Below are positions 50,547-63,101 of a DNA stretch of 64,000 bases, in pieces (positions within the stretch are counted from its first letter, which is position 1; each line of letters begins with the position of its first letter). Origin of the DNA: Desarmillaria ectypa (lineage: Eukaryota; Basidiomycota; Agaricomycetes; Agaricales; Physalacriaceae); assembly GCA_030407005.1 (NCBI GenBank), contig JAUDYN010000007.1, forward strand, positions 62,001-126,000. The letters are read 5' to 3'. The notes under the pieces were generated by a model. The model saw nothing but the letters and a program-made list of their open reading frames with translations, was not told the DNA's origin and made no database searches. The translations under genes and the position numbers were made by a program.

Positions 50547-51667
50547 ACACATAATAACTATAGTATTGAGAGAAGCCTTGCCCATGGCAATACATATATA
50601 GTGCACTAGCATAAAAGAATTCTCCAAGTCCAAATACTTTTAAACAGGAGATAGATGATATATATTGCTCAACCTTAAGACAAAGGTAATATTTGGCAAA
50701 GCTCACAAATGTCCCACAAGAATGTACAACCCTCAAAAGACATCATGTGCAACACCTGACTGTCCACAACATTTTATAATACACTTAACACAACTTAAAG
50801 CCTTGTGATATAAGCAGAAAACACTTCAAACTCATTCATAGATTCACAGAGTTCTAATCTATGCAATCCAGAGGCATACAGAATGCAGAAACATGTCCAT
50901 AAGCCACAGGATTTGAACCTATGCCACTTGGGAATGAACTGATGACCTCAACAAGTATCAACAAGCTAAAGAGTTTAAATCTCTGCCATTTTCAATAACT
51001 CAGGATTCACAAAAGTCATTTCCCAAAACACAATTCATATACATGTATTACAATACTGTATTCTCTTATTTGAGCATAATCAATTATAGTCCAGAACAAA
51101 ACTACTCAGACACTCATGAGCAGGATATGCCTCATGAGCCCTCAAGGTGTTTAATACAACTTCTAAATCAATACTATTCTTTTGCTTGAAGCTACAAACA
51201 AATTCCTCTTCATCATTACACTAGTGTGCTGGCTTCATATCACAACTGTGGGAGTCTGAAAGCTTTTTATCTATCTGTAACTACAACTCTTTTATTTAAT
51301 CTCTCTACATGAAATATAAATACTGAAAATAGAACTGCTCCACTCTAGGTGCCTTTTCCTTGCATACCATGTTAGCCAGCCACTGGGGTTCTAATCAACA
51401 GGTTACTCAGCATCCTGAGCCAGCACCTATCATACTACTTGATCTTCTCTCCATGACAAGGCCTGGCCCCATCATTTCACATAGTGCACCATTTCTTATT
51501 GGCTCTGCAACTTTAATTCTATTGCTGCACCATCATTCTTAATTCAATATTTCATAAGGATAAAGGGTTTGTTTCTCTTTGGCCAAGAACCTTGCAGAAG
51601 GTTTGGCCTTAGTGATCCTCCATTCAGAATGACATCTATTGATAGTTACTGAGTGCTATTTTAAATC
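50547..51667. other. no gene; CG-poor filler
   Basis: A/T-rich sequence without a motif. On the minus strand near 50910-50990 there is a B-box-like word (GGTTCAAATCC) with a pairing T-stem, but no acceptor stem partner (see rejected items). Confidence 0.35.
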
Positions 51668-52185
51668 AAAGTCATGTGCTCTACTCATGTTATATTTGTT
51701 TATACTGCTCTTGCCTCAGTGGGTGTTGCTCTATACCCTACATGCACTGGATTATCACTTACTGGGTGTACACACATTTGCATTCATAAAATTCACAAAA
51801 TTACATGCCTGGACAAATTACATACATGTCAACAGATATTGGTAATTGCCAGATCAGTGGGGTTCACATATCATAGATCAATGTAGCACAAAGTATCATT
51901 AATACATTCTCTTCTTCAATTAATTTAAATGAGCATCCACTACTGAGGTGTGCACTCAATGCAAGGTAAAGCATCTAGACTTCACATTTAAATGACACAA
52001 GTGTGCCACTTTAAGTATAAGCCATGCACTCTACTCATATTATATTTGTTTATTTGCCCCTCCCTCAGTGTGTTGCTCTATGCCTTACATACACTGTTAT
52101 ATTGCTTACTGGGTGCATACACATTTGCACTCATAGGAATGGCAAAATTACATGTCTGAATGCATTGCATATGTGTCAGCAGCAC
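51668..52185 (+). repeat. direct repeat of about 170 bp (two copies)
   Basis: 51668-51845 and 52021-52185 align in the same orientation (shared words CTCTACTCAT, TTATATTTGTTTAT, CTTACTGGGTG and CACATTTGCA), spaced by about 175 bp. No coding content recognised. Confidence 0.7.
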
Positions 52186-52349
52186 AGAAGAAGCCAAGTT
52201 CACTTTGTGCATCATTTCTGCTCACTCAAATATTTAATAATACACAGTGGTATTTGACCAAGAATTCTCCCAATCTCCACATTATCATGCATTGGATGAT
52301 CTACTGTTGAGTTCTGACTTCTGGAGTTCTGTCCTTCAGAATATCCTGT

Positions 52350-52998
52350 TGTTAGGAATCTGCCAAAATCAGGATATGAGAGTGAGGAGCAACAAGGGGT
52401 GATCAAAGTGAGATAAGATATGTTATAAAGATGTATGTTGTTAGAGAATAGAATGGATTCTGGCAAGGGTTCATGAGGTGACCTGAGAGGTCCAGTTTGT
52501 GAGGTAAAGGAGTCAGTAAGTCCAAAGCAGTTACTGTAGGAAACAGCAGGTAAGCATAGATCTATTATGGGCTGTAGGTGAAGACAAGCACTAGGCATAG
52601 TCTTTGGATTGGTGTCAGAAAGTGCTTGGCATATCCAATGAGTTGTTCAGCAAGTGCTAGGTGTAACTAATGAGGTTTCTGACAAGCACTAGACATAGTC
52701 AGGAAGCAAGGAGATTAGCAAGTGCTAGGTGTAACTGATCAGATACTTAGTTCACACAATGAAATGGAGTTGAAGATGAGTAGATTGATTGATTTTTACA
52801 ATGTTACAAATGGTATTTACATACTAAAGGGCTCAAGTCATTAATATTCTACAATGTTCTATTATATTCTAGTATGAGAAAGAAGAATGGAGAAAGTAAG
52901 AGAAAATTATATGTGAGTCACTGCTAGGACTGAGAAGGCCGAGTGTAGGCATGCATTGACTCATGCACCGAGTTTACAGATACTCAATATCCATAACA
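52350..52998 (+). repeat. solo LTR, family E, with perfect 5-bp duplication CCTGT
   Basis: Begins TGTTAGGAATC and ends ATCCATAACA. CCTGT is present at 52345-52349 and 52999-53003. Contains three to four variants of an AGYRCTAGGYRTAR word (52585-52735). Matches 57232-57881 at the same length. CGs are absent in most of it but appear in the last 80 bp, next to the polygalacturonase gene. Confidence 0.9.
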
Positions 52999-53221
52999 CC
53001 TGTACAGCAGAGTAATCCATAGGACTGATTTCCAGCACTTCAGGGCCAGACTTTGAGAAGGAACTGCAAAAGTGAGCCAATGTTAAAAAGTATATTAACT
53101 TGATTCAATAAAAACAGAAGGGACAACATTCCCATTATCAACATATACCATGCAATTAAATATTAAATATCAGTGTACCCTTATGCTCCACCTGAGGCAG
53201 CTTGAATGAATGAATTCAAAT

Positions 53222-55143
53222 CTAATACAATCCACCAGAGATCTGAGCCCAAAGTTAGTAGGGTCTTCCAGTAGCACAAGAGAGAAAAAACGTACAGTAG
53301 CATCATCACTAGAGACAGCTCCAGCTGAGCCACCGGTGACCGTCAACTTGGAGAAATCCCATGTTCTGTGAAGAAACACGTTCAATATCAGCAGCCGTGC
53401 GACGATTATGAAACGTTGAATTTACCCTGCACAGTTACCGCAATCTATAGTCAGTCGCTTCGCCTTGTCTCCGACCCTACCAGTGCGTTAGTACAGTGTC
53501 CAAGGGCCGAGGTCAGTGAGAGGCACAGCTTACTTGACTGTATTAGCGCTACCAGCAAAGCTCACGCCCCTGTAGAAAAATAGATCAGACGACCGATTTA
53601 TTTCATGCACGCAAAAGCTATTCACGAAATAGGACCGCCAGTCCCAGGAGTACCAGCGTCAGCGGGGTATGACTGTGAGATCAAGACGCCGTATTTGGTA
53701 ATACCACTGATGGTATTGCTGCAAAGAATAGGTTAGTATAGCATCTTAGGACGCAGACCAAGTAATATTCACCCAGAGTACGTGACGCCCGACACTTTAG
53801 CGCTCGTGGCTTCCGCTTTGACTTTAATTCTGCAAGTCGCACGACATCAGAACACTAAGCGAAGGGAAAAGACGGGTAGTCATACCTGAGTCCATACATA
53901 GAGTTCGTAACAGTGTTTCCAGAGATGGTCACGCCAGTGACTGTCTTTCCAGTGGAAACAGAGCCAACGGAAATGCCATGGCCTCCAGAGCACTGGTTGT
54001 TTTTGAAACTAGAAAGGGTACTTGAGTGAGATCTCACCCACTCGAGGGAGGTTGCAAACACGTACACGATGTTAGAGCCTGAGTTGATGGCGATACAATC
54101 ATCCTGGTTCTTGACGATGGAGTTTTGGATCGTGACATGGTCAGCAGAAACGTCGAAACCCTGCAGATCCATCGGCTCCTCCTCATTCATTAGATGAACG
54201 TTCACACTTACGTCGGTATTGTGACCAAGGCTGTTGGCATCACCAGCACTGTTGTCGACCTAGAGATGGCAGGTAAACCCACAGAGATGCGAATATGGAA
54301 CAAGTCGACGTACGGTGATGCTATCAAAGGTGAGTCCGTTGCTGTTACCGATAGAAATTGCCTGTGCCGGACTGTTCAAGACCTAAATATTGCTCGTGAT
54401 CAGCCTCACTTAAAGAAAGGGAACTTATCCAGACAGACCGCAAACGAGGAGTAGGTGCCGGATCCCTTGATCCTAGATCAATATTAGGACGTTTGAGCGT
54501 GATCTATAATAAAAGAGCCCACTTCAAAAATGGATGAGGCTTATCAACACCACTGTTCGTGCCTTTCCCGTCCCAGTATGAGGCGCCGTTTCCCTGCGGA
54601 ACATTGTAAAGGTGAAGGCCCGATAAAGTGGCTTGACTTACGTTGAACTTATATCCCGTGCCCTTGAACGTTATATTGTCGCCGTCAATAGTGAACAATG
54701 GGCCTGAGCCTAGGGAGGGAAAAAAAGGGTCGAGCACCCGGCTGGCTTTAATATCACGAATGAAACGCACTGGTCGTCTTAGAAAACGTAATGTCACCAG
54801 CCATGGTAACAGTCGCGCCAGACTTGGGCTATTGTCATGTAAAGAAATGTGAGCCTTGCCCACCAAACCAAAAAAAGTACAGGATCTCACGGAGAGCGTC
54901 AAGATGCCTGTAAAGCATGTCTGTCAACACAGTACGAGGACAAGAAGATGCCGTTGACGTACTTCCACTTGGAACGGTGAATGCTTTGATAGTGACTGCC
55001 GAGCAGCTGGATATCGAGGACGCAGCGGAAACGGAATCAACGGTACAGCTCGCACGCGCTTCAAGGTCCTCCGTTGGTATGGCAGAAACGAGCGCAAGCA
55101 CGGCAGCGGCGAAGACAGTCTGGTAGAGAGCGTGTTTGAACAT
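53222..55143 (-). CDS. secreted endopolygalacturonase, GH28 (copy 1)
   Basis: Hydrolyses alpha-1,4-galacturonan in pectin; secreted. Sixteen exons, in coding order: 55143-54963, 54907-54891, 54828-54771, 54709-54642, 54593-54523, 54472-54439, 54382-54314, 54259-54212, 54160-54066, 54008-53886, 53829-53773, 53718-53626, 53569-53534, 53476-53426, 53365-53296, 53242-53222; 363 residues, normal for the family. Signal peptide [20 protein letters not shown], then the mature region after LEAR. GH28 signatures are intact: NTDGFDV (split by an intron after NTD), [18 protein letters not shown] and the Arg-Ile-Lys triplet in GLRIKVK. Tandem with the gene at 58462-60371; a TATA box lies about 62 bp upstream of the ATG. 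No defect seen. Confidence 0.94.
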
Positions 55144-55204
55144 TGGAGCAAGAAGCCAGGAGCTGGGGGTAAAGGAAACTGCCTATCCTGACATCGACGA
55201 CCCG

Positions 55205-55213
55205 CTTTATATA
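55205..55213 (-). promoter_or_regulatory. TATA box of endopolygalacturonase copy 1
   Basis: TATATAAAG on the minus strand, 62-70 bp before the ATG at 55143. The corresponding place in copy 2 reads ATATTTAA. Confidence 0.6.
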
Positions 55214-57231
55214 CCATGGCAGCACTGGATGAACCACAGAGGATTATCAGGCTATTCGGAATACAGAAAAAAAGCAACACTGACCCACGAATGGGCGCCA
55301 GGAGATATCCGGTACCATGCGGGATCGTCGTTCCTGGATACAGGTAATTGATGCCTACATTATGAGAGGAACGCATATTCCATTTCGAGATTAAAACATA
55401 GCGGCCCGCTCGCTACCTTTACTGTTGAATATTTGTTCCGGCATGTAAACCCGCAAATGTTGCAAGCGAATCAGTTATCAGGGCCTGTCGCAGGGGCTCA
55501 ACGGTGCATATCCTTGGACAAATAAGATTTCAAGTAAGGCTTTAGAATATCAGACTTACAGAACTAGCTTCAAGGCCCTAGCATTGCTACGATGTCTAGG
55601 ATGAACAGTTTTACTGGTAAGATTACAAAATCTCTTCGCCTCCTCGTGGTCACATCTACGTGTGGACCCTGGCATTTCCTGCATCCAGAATCATCGAAAC
55701 TATCGCTATGGCAAAACGTGAAAGATAATTCCGCTGGACAATGCTCATCACTGTTCGCAGGTAACTTTCACGCCTAATGAATGGGCAGGCAATTTTTGCG
55801 GTTGCTTTATGTTGAAAAGATATATGATACGAGGGGCAGCCAGGTCCCTCTCTCCCAACAAACTGCCGACTGTCAGGGTTGCAGAGATATGACTCACACG
55901 GGTTGTCTTGGCGTATTATTTCGGTAGTATGGTCCACAACTTTCACTAGCTTCAAAGAAGATGATTGATAGAAGTTAGTCACAGTAGCGCGTGCATTCGC
56001 TGTCTGACAATGTTTGTCAATACTTGAGATTCGTTTCAGTATATTCATAACGACAGAAGCTAAGTCTACTTACGATATGTGACAACTCAGAGGCTTAATT
56101 AGTTTGTGTGTTGATTCCATGATAGATACTGGTTATTTAGAGTCTCAGAAAGTGGTCGCGATGTGCCGATGTTGGTTTTATTGTGATCTGCGGCATCATA
56201 GACACAGGTGTAGCTCCGTTACAGTACTCAGCTCAAAAGAATGGTCTGTTGGCGAAAAAACAACTCACAGGGAACATGTGTTGCACTCTAGAAATGTCAT
56301 AAGCAACTTGCAGCTTATATCGCAGTCTTCTCGCTAGCTAATACGGACAAGGGCCATCTGTCGAAGATTGGGATGGGGCAGGCGCGTTCACAGCCAACAC
56401 GAACCAGCTAATCTGTTCAAGTTTTGTGAATACATGGTCCATCTGTAAGGTTAAACGTTAATAGTCGAGGAAAGGCATCTATCCTTTCTGATGAGAGAGC
56501 TATTCACCGAGATCCGAGCTGAAACTCACGACGAAGATTCTTGTTCATGTGTGCGCAAAATGGCAGCCACATTGTCACGACGCTTTTCTGAGACAGTTAC
56601 GAGAATCCTTGGAACTGAGTCACTTATGAGATGGAATGAAAACGTGGAAACGCAAGGAACGAGCGCGTAGCCTTCATTGTAGAGGCAGCTATTGACCTAG
56701 CATTGCAGCTAATCCATACCCGCCGTAGAACATGCTGTAGGCGTCATGACACGCTTCAAGTCGAAATTCTACAGACAGAATCAAGTGCGCAATGGCAGAG
56801 AAAATAGTGGAAATGAAATGGTGTGTTGGTGCTCGAGACAGAGATATCGACCGTGTTCGTTGCTGCCGGCGGAAGACAAGTGGCGCCATCGATGATCGGC
56901 CAAACAAATAAACCCCGCTCTTTCTACCCCCACGACCGGTTTTCAATACTCAGACAGCTACAACTTGTCTAGTGGACGTTTTGCGCCAATATCTGTCTGC
57001 GCAGCAGTTGCCATTCAATATCAGCATAAATACCCCCTGAAAAGCAACCTCGCTAGTTTCAATGGAGTCGGTACCTCATTATGATGAGATGAATTACTTA
57101 CGGAGCATGGGCTGATACGAATACAACAATTTTGCCTACCCATTCGAGCTCATCTATCCTTTAAGCGCCCAAACTGTCTTTATGCTATCTTTCTTTGATC
57201 GCTTGCCACTGTTAATGTTGTGATATTCCGG
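55214..57231. other. upstream flank of copy 1; part of the tandem duplication; no gene recognised
   Basis: 55820-55990 resembles 61200-61300 (shared CCGACTGTCAGGG / CCGATTGTCAGGG word and its context), so the duplicated unit includes about 0.7 kb or more upstream of the gene. A minus-strand open frame of 130 codons (55656-56048) covers this conserved stretch, but I recognise no motif and it is not clearly open in the second copy. Confidence 0.4.
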
Positions 57232-57881
57232 TGTTACGGCATGTCTCGGCATGCTTAGTAAGAAAGGAATCCGGAGGAAATGGGCAGAAAGTACTAGATT
57301 TAGTAGTAAATAGTATAAATACAAGGTATAGGCAGAGGAAGCTCCTTGTGGGTTTGTCTACCTAGCGACTAACAGCCTAAAAGCTGGAGTGCAACTGCAT
57401 TCAAATCACAATAGTTAAGAATATGGGTATTTGAGCTAATACACGAGTTAAATGAGTACTCGAAGTAAAACCCGAGTCATAAGCGAGGACATCCGAAAGC
57501 CGAGTTCCAACCACCAAGAGGGATCCGTAAGGGTGCTAACAAGCGCTAGGCATAGTTAACGAGGGACTCAGTAAGCGCTAGGTGTAACTGACGAGGTTTC
57601 TGACAAGCGCTAGGCGTAACCGGTCAGATGGTTAGTTCACATAATGAAGTCGAGTTGAAGATGGGTTGATTAGCTTAAAGATTCCCTAATACAAAGTATG
57701 GATAGTGTTTATATATATTGAGTCATTATTGTTCTACAAGGTTCTGTGGTATTCTAGTATCAATGAGGAGAATAGAGAAATTAAGAGAAAGTACCGGTAG
57801 CCCGAGGTCAAGGCTGAGAAGACTGAGAGCAGGCAAGTGTTGACTCATGTACAATCGGGCGAAGACCTGATATCCATAACA
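57232..57881 (+). repeat. solo LTR, family E, CpG-retaining copy
   Basis: Begins TGTTACGGCATG and ends ATCCATAACA; about 650 bp, matching 52350-52998. The AAGCGCTAGGCGTAA-type words keep CG where the other copy has TG or CA. Flanking 5-mers TCCGG and TCCAC agree at three of five positions, so the duplication is uncertain. Confidence 0.8.
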
Positions 57882-58461
57882 TCCACCATCTGAGAACTCA
57901 ATGTTGCTTTGCTCAGCTCAAGATACTGCTCGCTGACATGGACTACAAAATGGTGCCTCGACCATTAGCAAAAGACAGCCGAGGGGAAATTTGGCGATGG
58001 ATATCTCCAGGATAATGAGATAGGGCGAAGTCGCTGGTAATGGTCACCATGCAGCAGGATCATGCAAGAATTTTCTTCTTACGCTTCGAGAGGGAACGGG
58101 ACTTAGCTTCCGATATCTAGACTGACCCAAATCGGCGGCCTGGATGACAATTGCTGGAGCTTGTTTATATAAGAACTTTGGATGTTGGATGTCCGCAAGG
58201 TCCTGTAGTAAGTACCACGTTTTTGATAGCCCGAAAGCAAACGAATATTGACCTCGTTGCGAGAAGGATAACAAGTCTACGGGACAAAGTCAACGTAATG
58301 GAATAGTCCTAGTATTCAGGTACTTCGTGTATATCATATCGAAGCACAAAGAGAGGGTAAAAGATCGTTATTATCGAATTATACGTGGACGGCTTTTGCA
58401 ATACAATATAAAAGCGTTATATATTCACTTCACTTGAGCGTAAGCACAATGGCATCGCGAC
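57882..58461. other. 3' flank of copy 2, no gene
   Basis: No coding region recognised; a minus-strand open frame (58044-58274) has no motif. Confidence 0.35.
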
Positions 58462-60371
58462 CTAGTACGATCCACCAGAGACCTATAACCGATGTCAGTG
58501 GGTTGTTTCGGAAGTAAAGGAAGGAAGAAGACATACAGTGGCTGATGTAGAAGTGATCGTTCCAGCTGAACCACCAGTAACTGTAAGCCTAGAGAAATCC
58601 CAGTTCCTGCGAAGGGCCGTGCTTAAGACCATTCCAATATCATTGCAGAAAGTGGATCTACCCTGAGCAGTTGCCGCAGTCAATAGTGAGTCGCTTCGCC
58701 CCACTTCCGACACTACAAGCGCATGAGTCCAGAGTCCAAGAGCAGAGGTCAGTGAGAGGCACAGCTTACTTGACTGTAGTAGCGCTCCCAGTGAAGCCCA
58801 CGTCTCTGTAAAGGAATATATCAGACGGCCAACTTACTTCATGCACGCAAAAGCTATTCACGAAATAGGACCGCCAGTCCCAGGAGTACCAGCGTCAGCG
58901 GGGTATGACTGTGAGATCAAGACGCCGTATTTGGTAATACCACTGATGGTATTGCTGCAAAGAATAGGTTAGTATAGCATCTTAGGACGCAGACCAAGTA
59001 ATATTCACCCAGAGTACGTGACGCCCGACACCTTAGCACTTGTCGCTGATGCTTGGACCTTGATTCTGCAAGTCATGCGACATTAGAGCATCAAGCGAAA
59101 GGAAAAGACGGGTAGTCATACCTGAGTCCATACATAGAGTTCGTAACAGTGTTTCCAGAGATGGTCACGCCGGTGACTGTTTTGCCAGTAGCAATGGAAC
59201 CAATAGAAATGCCATGGCCTCCAGAGCACTGGTTGTTTTTGAAACTAGAAAGGGTACTTGAGTAGGACCTCTCACCGACTCGAACTCGGTTACAAACACG
59301 TACACGATGTTAGAGCCTGAGTTTATGGCGATACAATCATCCTGGTTCTTGACGATGGAGTTTTGGATCGTGACATGGTCAGCAGAAACGTCGAAACCCT
59401 GCAGATCCATCGGCTCCTCCTCATTCATTAGATGAACGTTCACACTTACGTCGGTATTGTGACCAAGGCTGTTGGCGTCACCAGCACTGTTGTCGACCTA
59501 GAGATGGCAGGTAAACCCACCGAGATGCGAACATAGAAACACAGCGTCGTACGGTGATGGTGTCGAAGGTGAGTCCGTTGCTATTACCGATGGAGACGGC
59601 TTGCGCGGGGCTATTCAAGACCTACCGCTGGTGTTAGTCTTATCTACAAAGAGGGGGAAAAGAAGTCTCACCGTAAATTGAGAGTACGTGCCGGAGCCCT
59701 TGAACCTAGATGAAGATTAAAACATTTGAACATAATATGTAATGAAAGAGCCCACTTCAAGAAGGGATGGGGTTTAGTGACCCCACCGTTCGTGCCTTGG
59801 CCATCCCAGTATGAGGTGCCGTTTCCCTGTGCCAAAGATTATACAAGAGAACGCGCGACAACTAGCTCAACTTACGTCAAACTTATGTCCTGCACCCTGA
59901 AACGTGACGTTGGCTCCATCGATAGTGAACAGGGGACCAGATGCTATGAAGGAAAGATGCGTTGAGCGTTCAACTGGTTTACTCATGAAGCACACGCACA
60001 GGAGGTCTTGGCGAACGTGATATCGCCAGCCATAGTAACAGTTGCGCCGGCTGTGGGCTGTTGAAGGTATATATGAGCAAGCGCATTGGACCACAATAAA
60101 GTACGGGGTCTTACTGAGAGCGTCAAGGTGCCTGTGAAGTACGCATGTCAGCAAGAAGACACTCAGAATAAAAGATATCATCCAGCTTACTTCCACTCGG
60201 GACAGTGAACGCGTTGATGGTGACCGACGAGCAGCTGGATATCGAAGAAGCGGCGGAAACGGAGTCAACAACGCAGCTCGTACGCTCTTCAAGGTCCTTT
60301 GCTGGCAGAGCTGACACGAGCGCTAGCACTGCGGCGGTGAAGATGAACTGGTAGAATGCGTGTCCGAACAT
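58462..60371 (-). CDS. secreted endopolygalacturonase, GH28 (copy 2)
   Basis: Tandem paralogue of 53222-55143 with the same 16-exon layout and intron phases. Signal peptide [20 protein letters not shown], then mature region after [27 protein letters not shown] and RIKVQ signatures are intact; the C-terminus is VSGGSY. Expected length about 360 residues, role as copy 1. Coding differences cluster in the N-terminal exons and at the end (for example NCSGNWDFSRL here, NCAGTWDFSKL in copy 1), whereas 58838-59031 and 59290-59530 are nearly identical to copy 1, introns included. One donor is GTAGAT (after NCSG), unusual but GT. The start matches copy 1 by position. The core promoter is diverged. Confidence 0.93.
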
Positions 60372-60430
60372 TTGACCGAGATGTGAAAGGGAAGCAATGG
60401 ATGCTGGTCACTCTGACATTAGGGCATGCA

Positions 60431-60438
60431 TTAAATAT
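60431..60438 (-). promoter_or_regulatory. degenerate TATA element of endopolygalacturonase copy 2
   Basis: ATATTTAA on the minus strand, about 60 bp before the ATG at 60371, at the position of TATATAAAG in copy 1; the flanking GGATGAACCAC is shared by both promoters. Confidence 0.45.
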
Positions 60439-61952
60439 CACAGCTCTGGATGAACCACGGAGGTCTACTAGTATTAAATTGGCAGCAAGAGGACAGCAAG
60501 GTCGTCGAGCCGTTGATTTGGGCCGAGACAACGCTATGGAGAATTTCCGGTCGCCGCCCTCTTGAACATGCACAAATCAGGGAGTCCGGCCTGATTTGAG
60601 TTGGATCATGGAAATTCTTTCTCATACTAATATTCACAATTAGATTAGCAAAAATACTAGTCCTGAGTGTCTGAACTCACCCGCGATTCGAGCTCTGCTA
60701 AGGACCGGAGTTTTCATGTATCACGTCCCTGTCCATTGCTTTGTCCGCAGTCTCTAATTCGTTGCATGTGGCTCATGGAAGGAGGGAATTTTGCCAGTGC
60801 GTTTCGCGTATACTCGTGGGCGTTGTGGGCATCAACTAGGCATTAAGTACACGATTAAGGGCTTTCCCAGCAATTTGACCGTTCCTATCTTTGGAGATGA
60901 GATTTCGAACAAATCTCCGAGTAAAAGGACTAACCCTAATTGTCCCCAGATCGCAGCATTGCTTCAACGTCTACTTCAGATAATGAATGCTACATAACCT
61001 CTCCATACCGGAATATATAACACCACCTCTTCCAGAATCATCCAGACCATCCCAATAGCAATGCAAGTCGGACGCGAAAGATCGTTCCCCGAGGAAGAAA
61101 TTTTTTTGTTGCTATTCATAGACGTCAGTTCTCACCTCCGACCAAAATACGGGAAACTCGGACTGTAATTTCGTGTTCAAAAATGTAGGAACGAGAATGA
61201 CGCGTGGCTCGTTCTCCCTTTCCCGACAAACAGCCGATTGTCAGGGATAATTACTCCTTTGGTGAGCAATCTTCGTTATCTTTTAAACCAGAGTCGCTTA
61301 GAAATGAAAATCAACGAAAGAAATGAGGCGGGCATCACATGCCGTTGTATGTGTACCTCGTTTCTGATAAACTATTGGGGGTTTTATACGTAAGAATAAG
61401 AAGCGAGCAAACGTGCTCACCATGTGCATATGCTTGACGCTCAGACCTACCCAGACATCAGCAACTCATCTACAATGACGTGGCTTTCTGATAATATGTA
61501 CTTGTGAAGGCCTATTAACTTTGTAATCGAAGTAGAGCGTTATTTCTGAAGTGATGTCAGAGGCTAGCATGAGATCTGCCAACAGAGAACCGCCCAAACG
61601 ACACATGCCATGACACCGTCAGTTTTTCCGAGCTGGTATCGCCACATACTTGCGAGCCAGTAACGGGCAAGAGCAGTACTCGAAGTAACGCATGAGATAT
61701 TCCCGACCGGGTTGATCTCATTCAAAGCGGCCCGGTCACTGATCCCAAAGATTTGGCAACCCTCGTGCCAGGACCCCATGATGCTTGGGGAGAAGGTCGG
61801 TCAAGGCAATGGGATATCTCATTGTGCGACTGGAAGGTGAGTGTTATCGTATGCATGCATTTGATGAGCTTAATCGTCTGGGTCGTATATGTTAGAAGAT
61901 GACTCCTCCTGATATGACTCCTTGCGTCTAGATTCTACGGTTCGCAGGTGAG
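60439..61952. other. upstream flank of copy 2, no gene recognised
   Basis: 61190-61300 is the counterpart of 55820-55990. Beyond that no coding motif is seen. Confidence 0.35.
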
Positions 61953-62183
61953 TTGGTATGTAATATCGACCTGATAACCTTGAAAGGGCTCACCATCACG
62001 TCCAAAACCGACAAAAGTGAGCTTCTCGCAAGAGATTCAGATATAGTCCTTCAAGCCACTCTACAAGAGGGCAAGGTTACCTCTCCATACAAAGGAAAAA
62101 ATTTTAATGGTGGCGTGGCAAACCATGTATCATTCGGAGGGAAGAAGACAGCCATGACTTACGCGGATCGACAGCTCGGCTAG
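61953..62183 (+). other. unrecognised open frame, 76 codons
   Basis: Starts MVCNIDLITLKGLTITSK and ends TYADRQLG. Its composition is protein-like (Lys, Asp, Gly and Thr, no long hydrophobic run). It could be an exon: GGTGAGTTGG lies just upstream at 61946. No motif recognised. Confidence 0.3.
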
Positions 62184-63101
62184 AGGCCACTCTGAAAGCC
62201 ATCGTAAAGAAATAGAGCAGCGACTATCAGTCTCAAGAAGTCAGGTCGTTGAAGAATCGAATTCAACGACCATTTACCGCGTTATCGAATAATAACAGAT
62301 AGCTCGTTATTATGACCTAGTACCTCTGCACCTAGGTTGAGGGTACGTAACGGGCGGTCATTTCATGCAATAGCCATCAAGACTTAAAGGAAGCTGTGAG
62401 GTATGTGAAATCCGAAAGTTCAAGGAGCGGCCGTTGTGGGATATGTAAGAGACTTGATAACGCGCTTTCAGTCCAAGTTGAATGAATAGAAATAGGCTTG
62501 CCAAAGCAGGGAAAATATTGGCAGCAATATGACGTGTTGAGAATAAGGAACAGTATTGCGGCACGACGTTCAGCCTCAGCGGGACTTGAAACAAGTATTG
62601 GGAGGAGGCAAATGTAAATGCCGGATGCAGGAAGGTACGTGCCAAGCATTGATGTCGCCGTGGCGCGAATTGCCAAAGTTATCTAGATTCGTAACCGTCT
62701 CTCTCACCACTTGATGCGTCGATCGATCAACCGCGGACGCGCCCGACTTAGTGATTGTACACCCACATCTTGTCACTGTGTCAGTTCACCACCGGTCCTT
62801 GCGCAACGATAATCATGTCGCTGACAATACCTCGCACATACTGTCGTAGCCATCCCATTCTTATTCTTCAACACTCGACACGCGCTAGAGACAGCCCGAT
62901 CAGCTTGTAGCCCAATGTGTACTGAGATTCGATGCCAACGGTGCCAGATATTGACAAACTTCCTTTTATAGCTCTCGTTCGTGGCTCACCGACATCCACG
63001 GGTCCTTGAACACGAAACGACCTCTTAGTTTAATTGGGTACAGCTCATTCTACGTTAGCAAAAGTGGTTGTGAAGCCTGCCAATCAGGAAAAACCGAATG
63101 G
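62184..63101. other. no recognised gene
   Basis: Overlapping minus-strand open frames at 62358-62776 carry no motif. Nothing else supported. Confidence 0.3.

Noticed and set aside
50905..50990. Possible tRNA gene on the minus strand (GGTTCAAATCC with a pairing 5-bp T-stem)
   Set aside because: No 5' acceptor strand complementary to the 3' side could be found within tRNA distance, and the A-box candidate is poor; it lies in decayed repeat sequence.
59200..59300. tRNA-like CGACTCGAACTCGG word
   Set aside because: It lies inside an intron of polygalacturonase copy 2 and lacks any clover-leaf pairing.
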